64,000 bases of DNA from Nocardioides ginsengisegetis (GTDB lineage Bacteria; Actinomycetota; Actinomycetes; Propionibacteriales; Nocardioidaceae): positions 3,519,001 through 3,583,000 of the forward strand of contig NZ_JACGXA010000001.1 of NCBI RefSeq assembly GCF_014138045.1, written 5' to 3'. Numbering within the stretch: the stretch's first letter is position 1; every line of letters starts with the position of its first letter. Below the pieces are notes generated by a model, which did not search any database, was not told the DNA's origin, and was given only the letters and a program-made list of their open reading frames with translations. Both the position numbers and the translations under genes were made by a program. Shown piece after piece: positions 42,971 to 52,018 of the stretch.

Positions 42971-43326
42971 TCCCATTCGAGGCCGCCGCGACGCCACACG
43001 TAGGCGTAGGCGACGAAGACGGTGGCGATGAACAGGACCATCTCGACCAGCCCGAAGAACTTCAGGGAGTCGAAGAAGACGGCCCAGGGGTAGAGGAAGA
43101 TGATCTCGATGTCGAAGACGATGAAGAGCATCGCGGTGATGTAGTACTTCACCGGGAACCGCCCGCCGCCGACCGGCTGCGGGGTCGGCTCGATGCCGCA
43201 CTCGTAGGAGTCGAGCTTGGCCCGGTTGTAGCGCTTGGGGCCCACGGCCGCGCTCATCAACACGGACCCACCCGCGAAGAGCGCAGCGAGGAGGGCCAGC
43301 GCCAGCACCGGCGTGTAGAGCTCCAT
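42967..43326 (-). CDS. nuoA: NADH-quinone oxidoreductase subunit A
   Basis: First gene of the operon; a 119-residue three-helix subunit. [48 protein letters not shown] (near 38-85) contains the conserved Cys-containing loop and the acidic FDIEI helix. [20 protein letters not shown] is helix 1. ATG start. Lies 64 bases downstream of a candidate Rex site. Confidence 0.96.
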   Translation of the reverse strand: MELYTPVLALALLAALFAGGSVLMSAAVGPKRYNRAKLDSYECGIEPTPQPVGGGRFPVKYYITAMLFIVFDIEIIFLYPWAVFFDSLKFFGLVEMVLFIATVFVAYAYVWRRGGLEWD

Positions 43327-43389
43327 GCCGCAGCGTTTCCTCTCTGTCCCGGCGCCTCGCCCGACCGCCGTCGCGATCGGATTGTGACT

Positions 43390-43407
43390 TTGTGAACTGA
43401 ATCACTA
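43390..43407 (-). promoter_or_regulatory. candidate Rex (NADH/NAD sensor) site upstream of nuoA
   Basis: TTGTGAACTGAATCACTA resembles the Rex consensus TTGTGAANNNNTTCACAA, with a perfect left arm and 5 of 7 matches in the right. It lies 64 bases before the nuoA start, between nuoA and menG. In Streptomyces, Rex controls nuoA-N, so placement and match agree. No rex gene is in this window. Confidence 0.5.
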
Positions 43408-43463
43408 AGTGGCGCAGGACACAGTCTGCCACTCGCCCCGGGACGTCGCACCCCGGGGTCGGG

Positions 43464-44153
43464 CTACCGCGTGGCGCGGTGGAGGGCGACGATGCCGCCC
43501 GAGAGGTTGCGCCACTCGGGCTTCTGCCAGCCGGCCTCGGCGACCAGGTCGGCCAGGCCCTGCTGGTCCGGCCAGGCCCGGATCGACTCCGCGAGGTAGA
43601 CGTAGGCGTCCGGGGAGGACGAGACCGCGCGGGCCACGGCGGGGAGGGCCTTCATGAGGTACTCCATGTAGACCGTGCGGAACGGCGCGAAGGTGGGGTG
43701 GCTGAACTCGCACACCACGAGCCGGCCGCCGGGCCGGGTGACGCGGCGCAGCTCGCGCAGGCCCTGGAGCGGGTCGACGATGTTGCGCAGCCCGAAGCTG
43801 ATGGTGACCGCGTCGAAGGTGTCGTCGGCGAACGGCAGCTGCGTGCCGTCGCCGGCGGTGAAGGGCAGGTGCGGCTTGGCCTGCTTGCCGACCTGGAGCA
43901 TGCCGAGCGAGAAGTCGCACGGGACCACGACGGCACCGCGGTCGGCGAAGGGCTGGCTCGAGGTGCCGGTGCCGGCGGCGAGGTCGAGCACGCGCTCGCC
44001 GTACTGCGGGTCGACGGCCTCGATGACGTCGTGCCGCCACCGCCGGTCCTGGCCGAGGGAGAGCACGTCGTTGGTCACGTCGTAGCGGCGCGCGACCGCG
44101 TCGAACATGCGTCGGACGTCGGACGGCTGCTTGTCGAGCTCTGCACGGGCCAC
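43464..44153 (-). CDS. menG: demethylmenaquinone methyltransferase
   Basis: Methylates demethylmenaquinone to menaquinone with S-adenosylmethionine (UbiE/MenG family). 229 residues. [28 protein letters not shown] at the start and [20 protein letters not shown] (SAM site motif I, near 55) are characteristic; [17 protein letters not shown] and [18 protein letters not shown] also fit. GTG start. Its stop faces the nuo promoter region, so it does not share the nuo promoter. It is divergent from the L,D-transpeptidase. Confidence 0.95.
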   Translation of the reverse strand: MARAELDKQPSDVRRMFDAVARRYDVTNDVLSLGQDRRWRHDVIEAVDPQYGERVLDLAAGTGTSSQPFADRGAVVVPCDFSLGMLQVGKQAKPHLPFTAGDGTQLPFADDTFDAVTISFGLRNIVDPLQGLRELRRVTRPGGRLVVCEFSHPTFAPFRTVYMEYLMKALPAVARAVSSSPDAYVYLAESIRAWPDQQGLADLVAEAGWQKPEWRNLSGGIVALHRATR

Positions 44154-44257
44154 GCGCGAAGACTACGACCCGACCCGCGCAACCAAATCCCCGGATCGGG
44201 CGTCTTCCTGCTGACACTGGAAGCTCGGAATGGCTTCCTCTTCCCCGGGAGTTCGTG

Positions 44258-45130
44258 ATGAGAGCACTGCGCGCACTGTTCCTGACCGTGCTGGTCTCCG
44301 CCCTGCTGTGCGGCGCCGCCTACGGCGCCGGCCTGGCCGTGAAGCAGTACGACGCCGGCCGCGCCGGGGCCGCACCGGTCGGCCACCCCGCGGCCGTGGC
44401 GACACCGCCGGCGAGCCCCCTCCCCTCGGCCCGGCCCACCCCGTCGGTGGCGCCCACCCCGACGCTGGCACCGGAGCCGACGCCGACCCTCACGCCGGGC
44501 CCCACGCTGCTCGGCCCTGGTGCAACGGGTGACGAGGTCCGCGACCTGCAGGCCCGGCTCGTGGCGATCTACTGGCTCTACGGCGACGTCACCGGCACCT
44601 ACGACGCGGCAACCTTCGAGGCGGTGCGCGGCTTCCAGGACAAGCGCGGCTTCCCGGCGACCGGCGACGTGGACCGGCGCACCCTCGACCGGCTCCACGA
44701 GATGACGCTGACCCCGACCCACGCCGCGATGTACAACCTGGGCAACCAGCCCGGCGCCCTGGACGCCCGCTGCAAGGTCGGTCGGGTGCTGTGCATCGAC
44801 AAGACCAGCCAGACGCTCCGCTGGGTGGTGGACGGCACGGTCCTGCAGACGCTGGACGTGCGCTTCGGGGCGTCGTACTCGCCCACCCGCGAGGGCCTCT
44901 TCCACGTCTACGTCAAGGACGCCGACCACGTCTCGCACCTCTACGGTTCCGAGATGCCGTACTCGATGTTCTTCTCGCGTGGCCAGGCCGTGCACTACTC
45001 GAGCGACTTCGCCGCGCGGGGCTACGCCGGGGCGTCGCACGGCTGCGTGAACGTCCGTGACCACGACGGCCTGGCGAGGCTCTTCGCCCAGGTCCGGGTC
45101 GGCGACGCCGTGGTCGTCTACTGGTCGTGA
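44258..45130 (+). CDS. L,D-transpeptidase with peptidoglycan-binding domain
   Basis: Cell-wall enzyme forming 3-3 crosslinks or attaching proteins to meso-DAP (290 residues). Signal peptide or anchor at residues 1-25 (LRALFLTVLVSALLCGAAYGAG). Residues about 42-85 are a Pro/Thr linker. A PG_binding_1 repeat spans 86-146 (LLGPGATGDEVRDLQARLVAIYWLYG). The YkuD domain follows; catalytic Cys263 lies in SHGCVNV, and His246 in AVHYSSD is the partner. ATG 44258 is chosen over GTG 44255, which would add one residue. Its stop overlaps a GTG in menF's frame. Confidence 0.92.
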   Translation: MRALRALFLTVLVSALLCGAAYGAGLAVKQYDAGRAGAAPVGHPAAVATPPASPLPSARPTPSVAPTPTLAPEPTPTLTPGPTLLGPGATGDEVRDLQARLVAIYWLYGDVTGTYDAATFEAVRGFQDKRGFPATGDVDRRTLDRLHEMTLTPTHAAMYNLGNQPGALDARCKVGRVLCIDKTSQTLRWVVDGTVLQTLDVRFGASYSPTREGLFHVYVKDADHVSHLYGSEMPYSMFFSRGQAVHYSSDFAARGYAGASHGCVNVRDHDGLARLFAQVRVGDAVVVYWS

Positions 45131-45196
45131 CCCGGCCCCGACCCGGCCCCGACCCCGACCGCCCGGGTGTCGCGGGGGTGGCCTCGGTCACCGGCG

Positions 45197-45202
45197 TACG
45201 CT
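45197..45202 (+). promoter_or_regulatory. -10 box TACGCT upstream of menF
   Basis: TACGCT ends 8 bases before GTG 45211, which supports that start as leaderless. The alternative start is GTG 45127 in a GTGA overlap with the L,D-transpeptidase stop. Confidence 0.45.
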
Positions 45203-45210
45203 TCACCCTC

Positions 45211-46476
45211 GTGACGACCAGCGCGACCCCCGGCGAGCAGGCCTCCCCTCTCGTCGTGCGCACGGTCCGGCTGGACGGCCATGACGGCTCGCTGCTCGAC
45301 CTGCTGCCCACCGACCGCCCCGTGACGTGGCTGCGTCGCGACGAGGGCCTGGTCGGCTGGGGCGTCGCCGCCGAGATCCGGACGCAGGGCGCGACCCGCT
45401 TCGCCGACGCCGTGAAGTGGTGGGCCGAGACGACCGCCCGCGCGGTGGTGCGCGACGAGGTCGGCGAGCCGGGCACCGGCCTGGTCTGCTTCGGCACCTT
45501 CGCCTTCGCCGACGAGCCGGGCGACTCCGTCCTCGTGGTCCCCGAGGTCGTGGTCGGCCGGCGCGGTGACACGACCTGGCTGACGACCATCTCGCGCGGC
45601 GGCCTGGACCGCCCCGAGGTCCTCACGGTGGCCGACCAGCCGGTGGCGCCCGTCGAGGTGTCCTTCGCCGACGGCGCGCTCGACGGCGAGCGCTGGATGT
45701 CGGTCGTCGCCGACGCCGTCGCCCGGATCAACGCCGGCGACCTGGAGAAGGTCGTCCTGGCCCGCGACCTGGTCGCGACCGCCGAGGCGCCGATCGACGT
45801 GCGCTGGCCCCTGCGGCGGCTGGCCGAGACCTACGGCATGTGCTGGACCTTCCACGTCGACGACATGTTCGGCGCGACCCCGGAGATGCTGGTGCGCCGC
45901 GAGCGCGGGCTGGTGACGTCACGGGTGCTGGCCGGCACCATCCGCCGCACCGGCGACGACTCCCGCGACCTCGCGCTGGCCGCGACCCTGGCCCGCTCGT
46001 CGAAGGACCTCGAGGAGCACGAGTACGCCGTCCGGTCGGTCGCCGACGCGCTCGACCCGCACTGCCAGTCGATGAACGTGCCGGAGTCGCCCTTCGTCCT
46101 GCACCTGCCCAACGTCATGCACCTGGCCACCGACGTGGCCGGCGTGGTGCACGACGCGGCGACGGTCTCCTCGCTCCAGCTCGCGGAGGCGCTGCACCCC
46201 TCGGCGGCCGTCGGCGGCACCCCCACCCCGGTCGCGACCGCGCTGATCGCCGAGATCGAGGGCATGGACCGCGGCCGCTACGCCGGGCCGGTCGGCTGGA
46301 TGGACGCCAGCGGTGACGGCGAGTGGGGCATCGCGCTGCGCTCGGCCCGTCTCGAGGGCTCGGCCGTGCGGCTCTACGCCGGCTGCGGCATCGTCGCCGA
46401 CTCCGACCCCGAGGCCGAGCTGGCCGAGTCGCAGGCGAAGTTCGTCCCCGTGCGGGACGCGCTGTCGGCTCCCTGA
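45211..46476 (+). CDS. menF: isochorismate synthase
   Basis: First committed enzyme of menaquinone synthesis: converts chorismate to isochorismate. The chorismate-binding fold occupies residues about 165-421. INAGDLEKVVLARDLVA (near 172), FGATPEMLVRRERGLVTSRVLAGTIRRT (near 223), SSKDLEEHEYAV (near 268) and the C-terminal GPVGWMDASGDGEWGIALRSARLEG with YAGCGIVADSDPEAE are the family motifs. The lysine of LEKVVLAR and the glutamates of these motifs are conserved. Two starts are possible (45127 or 45211); the shorter lacks a non-conserved Pro/Arg-rich extension. Confidence 0.93.
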   Translation: MTTSATPGEQASPLVVRTVRLDGHDGSLLDLLPTDRPVTWLRRDEGLVGWGVAAEIRTQGATRFADAVKWWAETTARAVVRDEVGEPGTGLVCFGTFAFADEPGDSVLVVPEVVVGRRGDTTWLTTISRGGLDRPEVLTVADQPVAPVEVSFADGALDGERWMSVVADAVARINAGDLEKVVLARDLVATAEAPIDVRWPLRRLAETYGMCWTFHVDDMFGATPEMLVRRERGLVTSRVLAGTIRRTGDDSRDLALAATLARSSKDLEEHEYAVRSVADALDPHCQSMNVPESPFVLHLPNVMHLATDVAGVVHDAATVSSLQLAEALHPSAAVGGTPTPVATALIAEIEGMDRGRYAGPVGWMDASGDGEWGIALRSARLEGSAVRLYAGCGIVADSDPEAELAESQAKFVPVRDALSAP

Positions 46477-46491
46477 GGGCTGCGAGTCCGG

Positions 46492-47046
46492 CTACTCGTT
46501 GACCAGGACGGGCACGCCGACCACGGCGGCGGAGACCCGGTCGCGGAAGCGCGCCGGCGCGGTGATCACGAAGGACTCCACCTCCGACGGCGGCCCGGTG
46601 TGCTGCTTCTCCTCGGTCTGGTGGTGCACGAAGCGCCCGGTGCCCAGGAAGTGGCCGCGGGCGTCGTAGAAGCCCGCCAGCACCTGCAGCTCGAGCAGGT
46701 CGCTCACGTCGCTGGTGATGTGCAGCGACCCGCTGACCACCCCGCCGCGCACGCGCAGCGGGCCGAGGTCGAAGCGGTCGTCGAACGGACCGGCCACGGT
46801 GCCGACCGTCCCGGGTCGGGGGTCGGCCGAGCGGAGCCCGGCGAGCTGCGGCTCGCCGCTGGCGGCGACCAGCCCGGGGAACGACGTCCGGGCGGCCGAT
46901 GCCGGGTCGGGCGGCCGGGTCGCGGCCGCCGAGGCCCCCGCGTCACTGTCGGACCGGGTCCAGGTGACGACGCCACCCGCGACGACGCCGACCACCGCGG
47001 CACAGAGCGCCGCGGTGGTCGCCGTACGTCGAGACGTTGCGCTCAG
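46492..47046 (-). CDS. membrane-anchored hypothetical protein (unusual CTG start)
   Basis: A 184-residue protein of unrecognised family. A hydrophobic stretch TTAALCAAVVGVVAGGVVTW (near residues 8-27) indicates a membrane anchor. Residues 105-184 resemble extracellular FxLYD-type or immunoglobulin-like folds (DLLELQVLAGFYDARGHFLGTGRFVHH). No ATG or GTG gives this helix in frame; the likely start is CTG in an overlap CTGA with the stop of phoA. An internal GTG would truncate the anchor. Both start and function are uncertain. Convergent with menF, 15 bases apart. Confidence 0.6.
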   Translation of the reverse strand: MSATSRRTATTAALCAAVVGVVAGGVVTWTRSDSDAGASAAATRPPDPASAARTSFPGLVAASGEPQLAGLRSADPRPGTVGTVAGPFDDRFDLGPLRVRGGVVSGSLHITSDVSDLLELQVLAGFYDARGHFLGTGRFVHHQTEEKQHTGPPSEVESFVITAPARFRDRVSAAVVGVPVLVNE

Positions 47047-48542
47047 GACGTCAGTCCCAGCGCGCGACCCACGATGGTGAACAGGCGGGTGTTGTCGATG
47101 CTCTTGCCACCGAGCTTCTGGGAGCCGGGGCCGAAGGCGAAGAGCGGCACGTCGGCGCCCGTGTGGTTGCCCGACAGGTAGGTCAGCCACAGGCTGGCCT
47201 CCGGCGACCCGTCCTGGACACCCGCCGCGTCGTCGGGGGTGCGGAACGTCGCCGGCGCGAAGTTCTTCGGGTCGGCCGATCCCGCGCCGTTGATGATGCC
47301 CGTCGACCGCGTCGCGTCCTTCGCGCCGCTGGAGCTGCGCGACGGCGTGGAGTTGTTCGCGGTGTTGCCCGAGTCGGTGTTCGCCGGCGGGGCGACGGCC
47401 TCGGCGTTGGTGTAGCTGCCCTTCTCGATGATGTTGAAGCCCGCGCACTCGTGGTCGGCGGTCACGATCACCAGGGTGTGGCCGTCGGCGGCGGCGAAGT
47501 CCCGGGCCACCTTGACCGCGTCGTCGAACGCCTTGGTCTCCTCGAGCGTCTGCGCGGCGTCGTTGGCGTGCGAGCGCTTGTCGATGAGCGCACCCTCGAC
47601 CTGCAGGTAGAAGCCCTTCTTGCCGCTCTTGAGCAGGCTGATGGCCTTGGTGGTCATCTCGGCCAGCGAGGGCTCCTCGGCCTGGACCGAGGTGGGGTTC
47701 TCGCGCTTGTACTTCTCGATCGTCAGGTTGCCCTTGTTGAACAGGCCGAAGACCTTGCGGCCGGACGCCCCGGCGAGGTCGTCGCCGGTCGCGACGGTCT
47801 GGCTCGCGGGCGAGCCGAGGACCGAGTAGCCGTGGGCCTTGAGTGCGTCCTCGTCGGCCGCGTCGAAGCGCGAGAGGCCGCCGCCGAGGATCACGTCGGC
47901 GGTGTTGTTGCGCGCGATCTGGTCGGCGATCGGCGTGACCCGCACGTCGGTGGTCGGCAGCTCGGCGCCGCCGGTGACGGCGGTGTTCTGGCAGGCCGCC
48001 GCGGAGTACGACGGGCCCTGGCAGCCCCGCATCAGCGCGTGGCTGAACTGGCCGGCCGGGGTCGCGTCGGTGATCTCGGCGGTGGACACGTTGCCGGTCC
48101 GCAGGCCTGCCTGGTGGGCCAGCTCCATGACGGTGGGGACGACGTTGCCCTTGGCGTCGACGCCCAGCGCGCCGTTGTAGCTCTTCACGCCCGAGGACCA
48201 GGCGGTCGCCGACGCGGCCGAGTCGGTGACGAGGTTGGGCGCGAAGTCGGCGTCCCCCTTCTGGCCCGAGTTGGGCTCGACGGCGTACGTCGAGACCTGG
48301 CCGACGGCGGGGAAGCGCTCCATGTTGAGGCGACCGGAGGCGCCGTAGTAACGCTCGCGGGCGGCGGTGACGTGGGTGCGGCCCATGCCGTCGCCGAGGA
48401 GGTAGATGACGTTCCTGATCTCGCGGGGCGGCTGGGCCGCCGCGGTGGCGGAGGTGGCGCCGGACACGGCGACCGAGCCGGCGATGCCGGACACGAGCAT
48501 CAGGCCGGCGAGCGCGGCGGTGCCGCGGGTGCGGGTGCGCAT
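47043..48542 (-). CDS. phoA: secreted alkaline phosphatase
   Basis: Releases phosphate from organic esters outside the cell. The 499-residue enzyme has a signal peptide (residues 1-36, ending ATSATAAAQ), metal residue Asp51 in YLLGDGMG, the nucleophile Ser108 in TDSAASATAW, Asp/His clusters in LIDKRSHANDA (near 330) and VIVTADHECAG (near 370), and HTGADVPLFAFGPGS (near 465) with the last metal histidine. This is the classic PhoA/Zn2Mg arrangement. The gene order, with the membrane-anchored protein overlapping its stop, is not familiar. Divergent from the monooxygenase. No Pho box was recognised. Confidence 0.93.
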   Translation of the reverse strand: MRTRTRGTAALAGLMLVSGIAGSVAVSGATSATAAAQPPREIRNVIYLLGDGMGRTHVTAARERYYGASGRLNMERFPAVGQVSTYAVEPNSGQKGDADFAPNLVTDSAASATAWSSGVKSYNGALGVDAKGNVVPTVMELAHQAGLRTGNVSTAEITDATPAGQFSHALMRGCQGPSYSAAACQNTAVTGGAELPTTDVRVTPIADQIARNNTADVILGGGLSRFDAADEDALKAHGYSVLGSPASQTVATGDDLAGASGRKVFGLFNKGNLTIEKYKRENPTSVQAEEPSLAEMTTKAISLLKSGKKGFYLQVEGALIDKRSHANDAAQTLEETKAFDDAVKVARDFAAADGHTLVIVTADHECAGFNIIEKGSYTNAEAVAPPANTDSGNTANNSTPSRSSSGAKDATRSTGIINGAGSADPKNFAPATFRTPDDAAGVQDGSPEASLWLTYLSGNHTGADVPLFAFGPGSQKLGGKSIDNTRLFTIVGRALGLTS

Positions 48543-48713
48543 GAGGGGGCCCTTTCGGGGGGAGGTGGAGCGGCGCCCGTCTGCGCCGCGAGCGCGACGC
48601 TAGGGGCGGTGGCCGAAGCGTCACCTCGTCCCAGCCGTCGCGGCACCGTCTGTCAGGTGAACAGCAGGTTCCGACCCCTTGCCAACGCGCCTATTGAACG
48701 ATATTCATTAGCA

Positions 48714-50189
48714 ATGACCCATCAGGCAGTCATCGTCGGCGCCGGCTTCGGCGGCATGGGCGCGGCCATCCAGCTCAAGCGCCTGGGCATCGACGACTTC
48801 GTGGTCCTCGAGCGCGAGGACGACCTCGGCGGGACGTGGCACGTCAACCGCTACCCCGGCCTGGCCGTCGACATCGCGAGCGTCACCTACTCCTACTCCT
48901 TCGAGCCCAACCCCTGGTGGTCGCACTGGTACGCCCGCGGCCCCGAGCTCAAGCAGTACGCCGTGCACGTCGCCGACCGCTACGACCTGCGCCGGCACAT
49001 GCGCTTCGGGCAGGTCGTCGAGGGCGCAACCTGGGACGAGGCCGCCCAGGAGTGGGAGGTCCGGGTTGCCGGCGCCGAGCCGGTCCGGGGCCGCTACCTG
49101 ATCACGGCCACCGGCTTCCTCTCCCAGCCCCGGATGCCCGACATCAAGGGCGTCCACGACTTCGCCGGGACGGTCCTGCACACGGCGAGGTGGGACGAGG
49201 CCGCCGACCTCGACGGCAAGCGGGTCGCGGTCATCGGCACCGGCGCCACCGCCGTCCAGCTGATCCCCGAGCTGGCCCGGAGGGCCGCCCACCTGACCGT
49301 CTTCCAGCGCACCCCGATCTGGGTCACGCCCAAGATGGACCGGGAGATGCCGCGGGCCGTGCAGCGGCTCTTCGCCCGGGTCCCCGCCACCCAGCGCGCC
49401 GCCCGCAAGGTCAACACCAGCGTGCTCGAGCTCGTCATGGTCGCCGCCGTCCTGCACTACCGGCAGTGGAACCTGCTCAACCGCGGGGCCGCCGCGATCG
49501 CGAAGCGGCACCTGGCCAGGCAGGTGGCCGACCCCGAGCTCCGCGCGAGGCTCACGCCCGACTACTCCTTCGGCTGCAAGCGGCCGACGTTCTCCAACGA
49601 CTACTACCCGGCGTTCACCGAGCCGCACGTCGACCTCGAGACGAGCTCGATCCAGCGGATCACGCCGACCGGGATCGTCACCGCGGACGGCCGGGAGACG
49701 GAGGTCGACGTACTCGTCCTGGCGACGGGCTTCGACATGTGGGACGCCAACTTCCCCGCGATCAGCGTCGTCGGGCGGGGCGGCAAGGACCTCGGCGCCT
49801 GGTGGCGCGCGACCCGCTTCCAGGCCTACCAGGGGATCGCCGTGCCGGGCTTCCCCAACTTCCTGAGCCTCGCCTCGCCCTACTCCTACTCGGGTCTCTC
49901 CTACTTCACGACCATCGAGGGCCAGATGAAGCACATGGACCGGCTGCTCTCGGAGGTGGCGCGGCGCGGGGCGAGCAGCTTCGAGGTCCGCGACCCGGCC
50001 AACGAGGAGTTCCTCGGCTGGGTCACCGAGCGGCTGGAGGACTCGGTCTTCTCACTCGGCCAGTGCGCGACCGCGCGCAGCTACTACTTCAACCAGCACG
50101 GCGAGGCCGCGCTGCTGCGGCCGAGCTCGACCATCAACACGCACCGCGAGGCGGCGAGCTTCCCGGTCGACGACTACGAGTACGCCTGA
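48714..50189 (+). CDS. flavin-binding monooxygenase (Baeyer-Villiger type)
   Basis: Uses NADPH and oxygen to insert an oxygen atom into a ketone or other soft centre. 491 residues. First Rossmann GAGFGGMGAAIQL (9-20), the BVMO fingerprint as FAGTVLHTARW (near 149-159), second Rossmann IGTGATAVQLIPEL (near 173-187) and LATGFD (near 342). The class I BVMO motif is FxGxxxHTxxW, matched exactly. The start ATG is at 48714 with a TATTCA sequence 6 bases ahead, so leaderless is possible. No regulator or partner hydrolase gene is adjacent; the substrate is unknown. Confidence 0.92.
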   Translation: MTHQAVIVGAGFGGMGAAIQLKRLGIDDFVVLEREDDLGGTWHVNRYPGLAVDIASVTYSYSFEPNPWWSHWYARGPELKQYAVHVADRYDLRRHMRFGQVVEGATWDEAAQEWEVRVAGAEPVRGRYLITATGFLSQPRMPDIKGVHDFAGTVLHTARWDEAADLDGKRVAVIGTGATAVQLIPELARRAAHLTVFQRTPIWVTPKMDREMPRAVQRLFARVPATQRAARKVNTSVLELVMVAAVLHYRQWNLLNRGAAAIAKRHLARQVADPELRARLTPDYSFGCKRPTFSNDYYPAFTEPHVDLETSSIQRITPTGIVTADGRETEVDVLVLATGFDMWDANFPAISVVGRGGKDLGAWWRATRFQAYQGIAVPGFPNFLSLASPYSYSGLSYFTTIEGQMKHMDRLLSEVARRGASSFEVRDPANEEFLGWVTERLEDSVFSLGQCATARSYYFNQHGEAALLRPSSTINTHREAASFPVDDYEYA

Positions 50190-50206
50190 CCCCTTCGGGT
50201 CGGGGG

Positions 50207-50842
50207 TCACAGGTCGGCGCCGTCGGCGAGGCGCACGTAGGACAGCCCCTCCTTCGGCAGGAACACGTTCATGTGGCCGTCGACGATGCCGAGGCCGGCC
50301 TCGCTGTAGACCCGGTCGTGGATCGCGAGGTTCCGCGGTGCCTTCACGGCGCGGGCGAACTCGATCGCCTCCGACGCCCGCATCCACGGCGCCGAGACCG
50401 GCACGAGGAGCACGTCGACCGCCTCGCCGGGCGGCGTGAGCGCGTCGCCGGGGTGGAAGACCTTCTCCTCACCGGCGGTCAGGACGTAGCCGGAGTTGTG
50501 GAAGCGGGGGAACTCCGGGTGGATCACGGCGTGCAGCTCGCCGACCGCCCGGGCCGGGATGCCGGGGTAGAAGGACTCCCCCGGCGCGACCACGGTGGTG
50601 CGCTCGAAGACGTCGGGGGCGTCCTCGCGGATCCGCGCGGCCACGGCGTCGATCGTGAAGACGGGCGCGTCGGTGCGGCGGAGGTGGTCGGGCAGGTAGT
50701 GGTCCGGGTGCTCGTGGGTGATCAGCACCGCGTCGGCACCGTCGACGGCCTCCGGGTCGGTGAAGACCCCGGGGTCCAGGACGACGGTGCGCCCGTCGTG
50801 CTCGATCCGGACGCACGCGTGACCGAACTTCGTGATCCTCAT
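50207..50842 (-). CDS. metallo-beta-lactamase-fold metal-dependent hydrolase
   Basis: A 211-residue MBL-fold protein with THEHPDHYLPDHL (His-x-His-x-Asp-His, near 42-48), then the later histidines in FHPGDALTP and LAIHDRVY. It begins MRITKFGHACVRIEH, which matches the short UlaG/UPF0173-like hydrolases with no N-terminal extension. Its target may be a phosphodiester or lactone. A -10 box TAGCGT is 7 bases before the ATG. The neighbour LysE gene starts 55 bases away in the other direction. Confidence 0.88.
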   Translation of the reverse strand: MRITKFGHACVRIEHDGRTVVLDPGVFTDPEAVDGADAVLITHEHPDHYLPDHLRRTDAPVFTIDAVAARIREDAPDVFERTTVVAPGESFYPGIPARAVGELHAVIHPEFPRFHNSGYVLTAGEEKVFHPGDALTPPGEAVDVLLVPVSAPWMRASEAIEFARAVKAPRNLAIHDRVYSEAGLGIVDGHMNVFLPKEGLSYVRLADGADL

Positions 50843-50849
50843 GGGCCCC

Positions 50850-50855
50850 ACGCTA
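50850..50855 (-). promoter_or_regulatory. -10 box TAGCGT, leaderless start at 50842
   Basis: On the minus strand TAGCGT ends 7 bases before the ATG of the MBL-fold gene, in the 55-base region divergent from the LysE gene. Confidence 0.5.
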
Positions 50856-50897
50856 ATCCGCTGGCCGTGAGGGACGTGCCCCCGCCAGAATCCGGGG

Positions 50898-51506
50898 GTG
50901 CTCGAGGTGGTCGTCTCCGGTCTCGTCACCGGCTGGGCGATCGCGATCCCGATCGGCGCGGTCGGGGCGTTCCTCGTGGCGCTCACGGCCAGGACGTCGT
51001 TCCGGGTCGGCGCCTGCGCGGCCCTCGGGATCGCCACCGTCGACGGGGTGTACGCCGCCCTGGCCGTCGTGGCCGGCGCCGCCCTGTCGACGCTGCTGGA
51101 GCCCGTGGCCACGCCGCTCCGGATCGTCTCGGGCGTCGTACTGCTGGTCATCGCGGCCCTCACCGCGGCCCACGCGATCGCGACCCAGGGCCGTCCGCGG
51201 GCGGCCTCCCCGGTGGGGGCGCTGCGCGCCTACGCGATGTTCGTCGGCATCACCGCGGTCAACCCGGCCACCGTCGTCTACTTCGCCGCGGTCGTGCTCG
51301 GCAACCGACACCTCGTCTCCTCGGCTCTCGAAGGCTGCGTCTTCGTGCTCGCGGCCTTCGTGGCCTCCGCCTCCTGGCAGCTCGCCCTCGCGGGCGGCGG
51401 TGCGGCCCTCGGACGCGTCGCGACCGGGCAGCGCGGGCACCTCGTCACCGGACTGGTCTCCGCGGTGGTCATCGCCGGACTGGCCGTTCATACGATGCTG
51501 CCATGA
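50898..51506 (+). CDS. LysE-family amino acid exporter
   Basis: A 202-residue inner-membrane protein with six helices, LysE/RhtB type. GAVGAFLVALTARTSFRVGACAALGIATVDGVYAALAVVAG is the first repeat; MFVGITAVNPATVVYFAAVVL carries the conserved N-P-x(2)-x-x-F region of the family. Exports basic or neutral amino acids or related compounds. GTG start; CAGAAT ends 6 bases upstream. The stop overlaps the GNAT gene by 4 bases, so they form an operon. Confidence 0.88.
   Translation: MLEVVVSGLVTGWAIAIPIGAVGAFLVALTARTSFRVGACAALGIATVDGVYAALAVVAGAALSTLLEPVATPLRIVSGVVLLVIAALTAAHAIATQGRPRAASPVGALRAYAMFVGITAVNPATVVYFAAVVLGNRHLVSSALEGCVFVLAAFVASASWQLALAGGGAALGRVATGQRGHLVTGLVSAVVIAGLAVHTMLP
51491..51496 (+). 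promoter_or_regulatory. -10 box TACGAT inside lysE end, for the GNAT gene
   Basis: TACGAT ends 6 bases before ATG 51503. It would allow leaderless expression independent of the LysE gene, in addition to readthrough. Confidence 0.45.
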
Positions 51507-52018
51507 GCACGCCCGACACCCTGACGATCCGCCTCGCGGTCCCCGACGACGCCGAGGCACTGACCCACCTGCACCTGGACTGCTGGGACGACGCCTACAC
51601 CGGGCTGATCCCGCAGGGGGTGCTCGACGAGCGCCGCGCGAACGTCGCCCAGCGGGTCGACAAGTGGCGCGGCATCCTCGGGCAGAGCACCAACACCATG
51701 GTCGCGGAGACGACCGAGGGGCTGGTCGGCTTCGTCTCCTCGGGGCCGGTCCGCGACGAGGATCGCACCGGCCTCGAGCTGTGGGCGCTCTACGCCCGGG
51801 CCGAGGTGTGGGGCACCGGCGTCGGGCACGCCCTGCTGGTGGCCTCGATCGGCGACGCCCCCGCGAGCCTGTGGGTGCTGGAGGGGAATGACCGCGCGAT
51901 CGGTTTCTACGAGCGCCAGGGCTTCCGCCGCGACGGGCACACCGAGCTCGAGCGCGAGGGCCTGCACGCCCGGATGGTGCGGAATCAGGTCGCGCCGTCC
52001 GCCGTTGACCCCGCATGA
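51503..52018 (+). CDS. GNAT-family N-acetyltransferase
   Basis: A 171-residue acetyltransferase. Motif A is WALYARAEVWGTGVGHALLVA (near 93-113, with the acetyl-CoA loop R/Q-x-x-G-x-G variant ...WGTGVG). NDRAIGFYERQGFRRDG (near 132) is the typical end of the fold. The substrate may be an amino-bearing small molecule. Overlaps LysE and the following SDR gene (TGA/ATG) by 4 bases each. Confidence 0.85.
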   Translation: MSTPDTLTIRLAVPDDAEALTHLHLDCWDDAYTGLIPQGVLDERRANVAQRVDKWRGILGQSTNTMVAETTEGLVGFVSSGPVRDEDRTGLELWALYARAEVWGTGVGHALLVASIGDAPASLWVLEGNDRAIGFYERQGFRRDGHTELEREGLHARMVRNQVAPSAVDPA

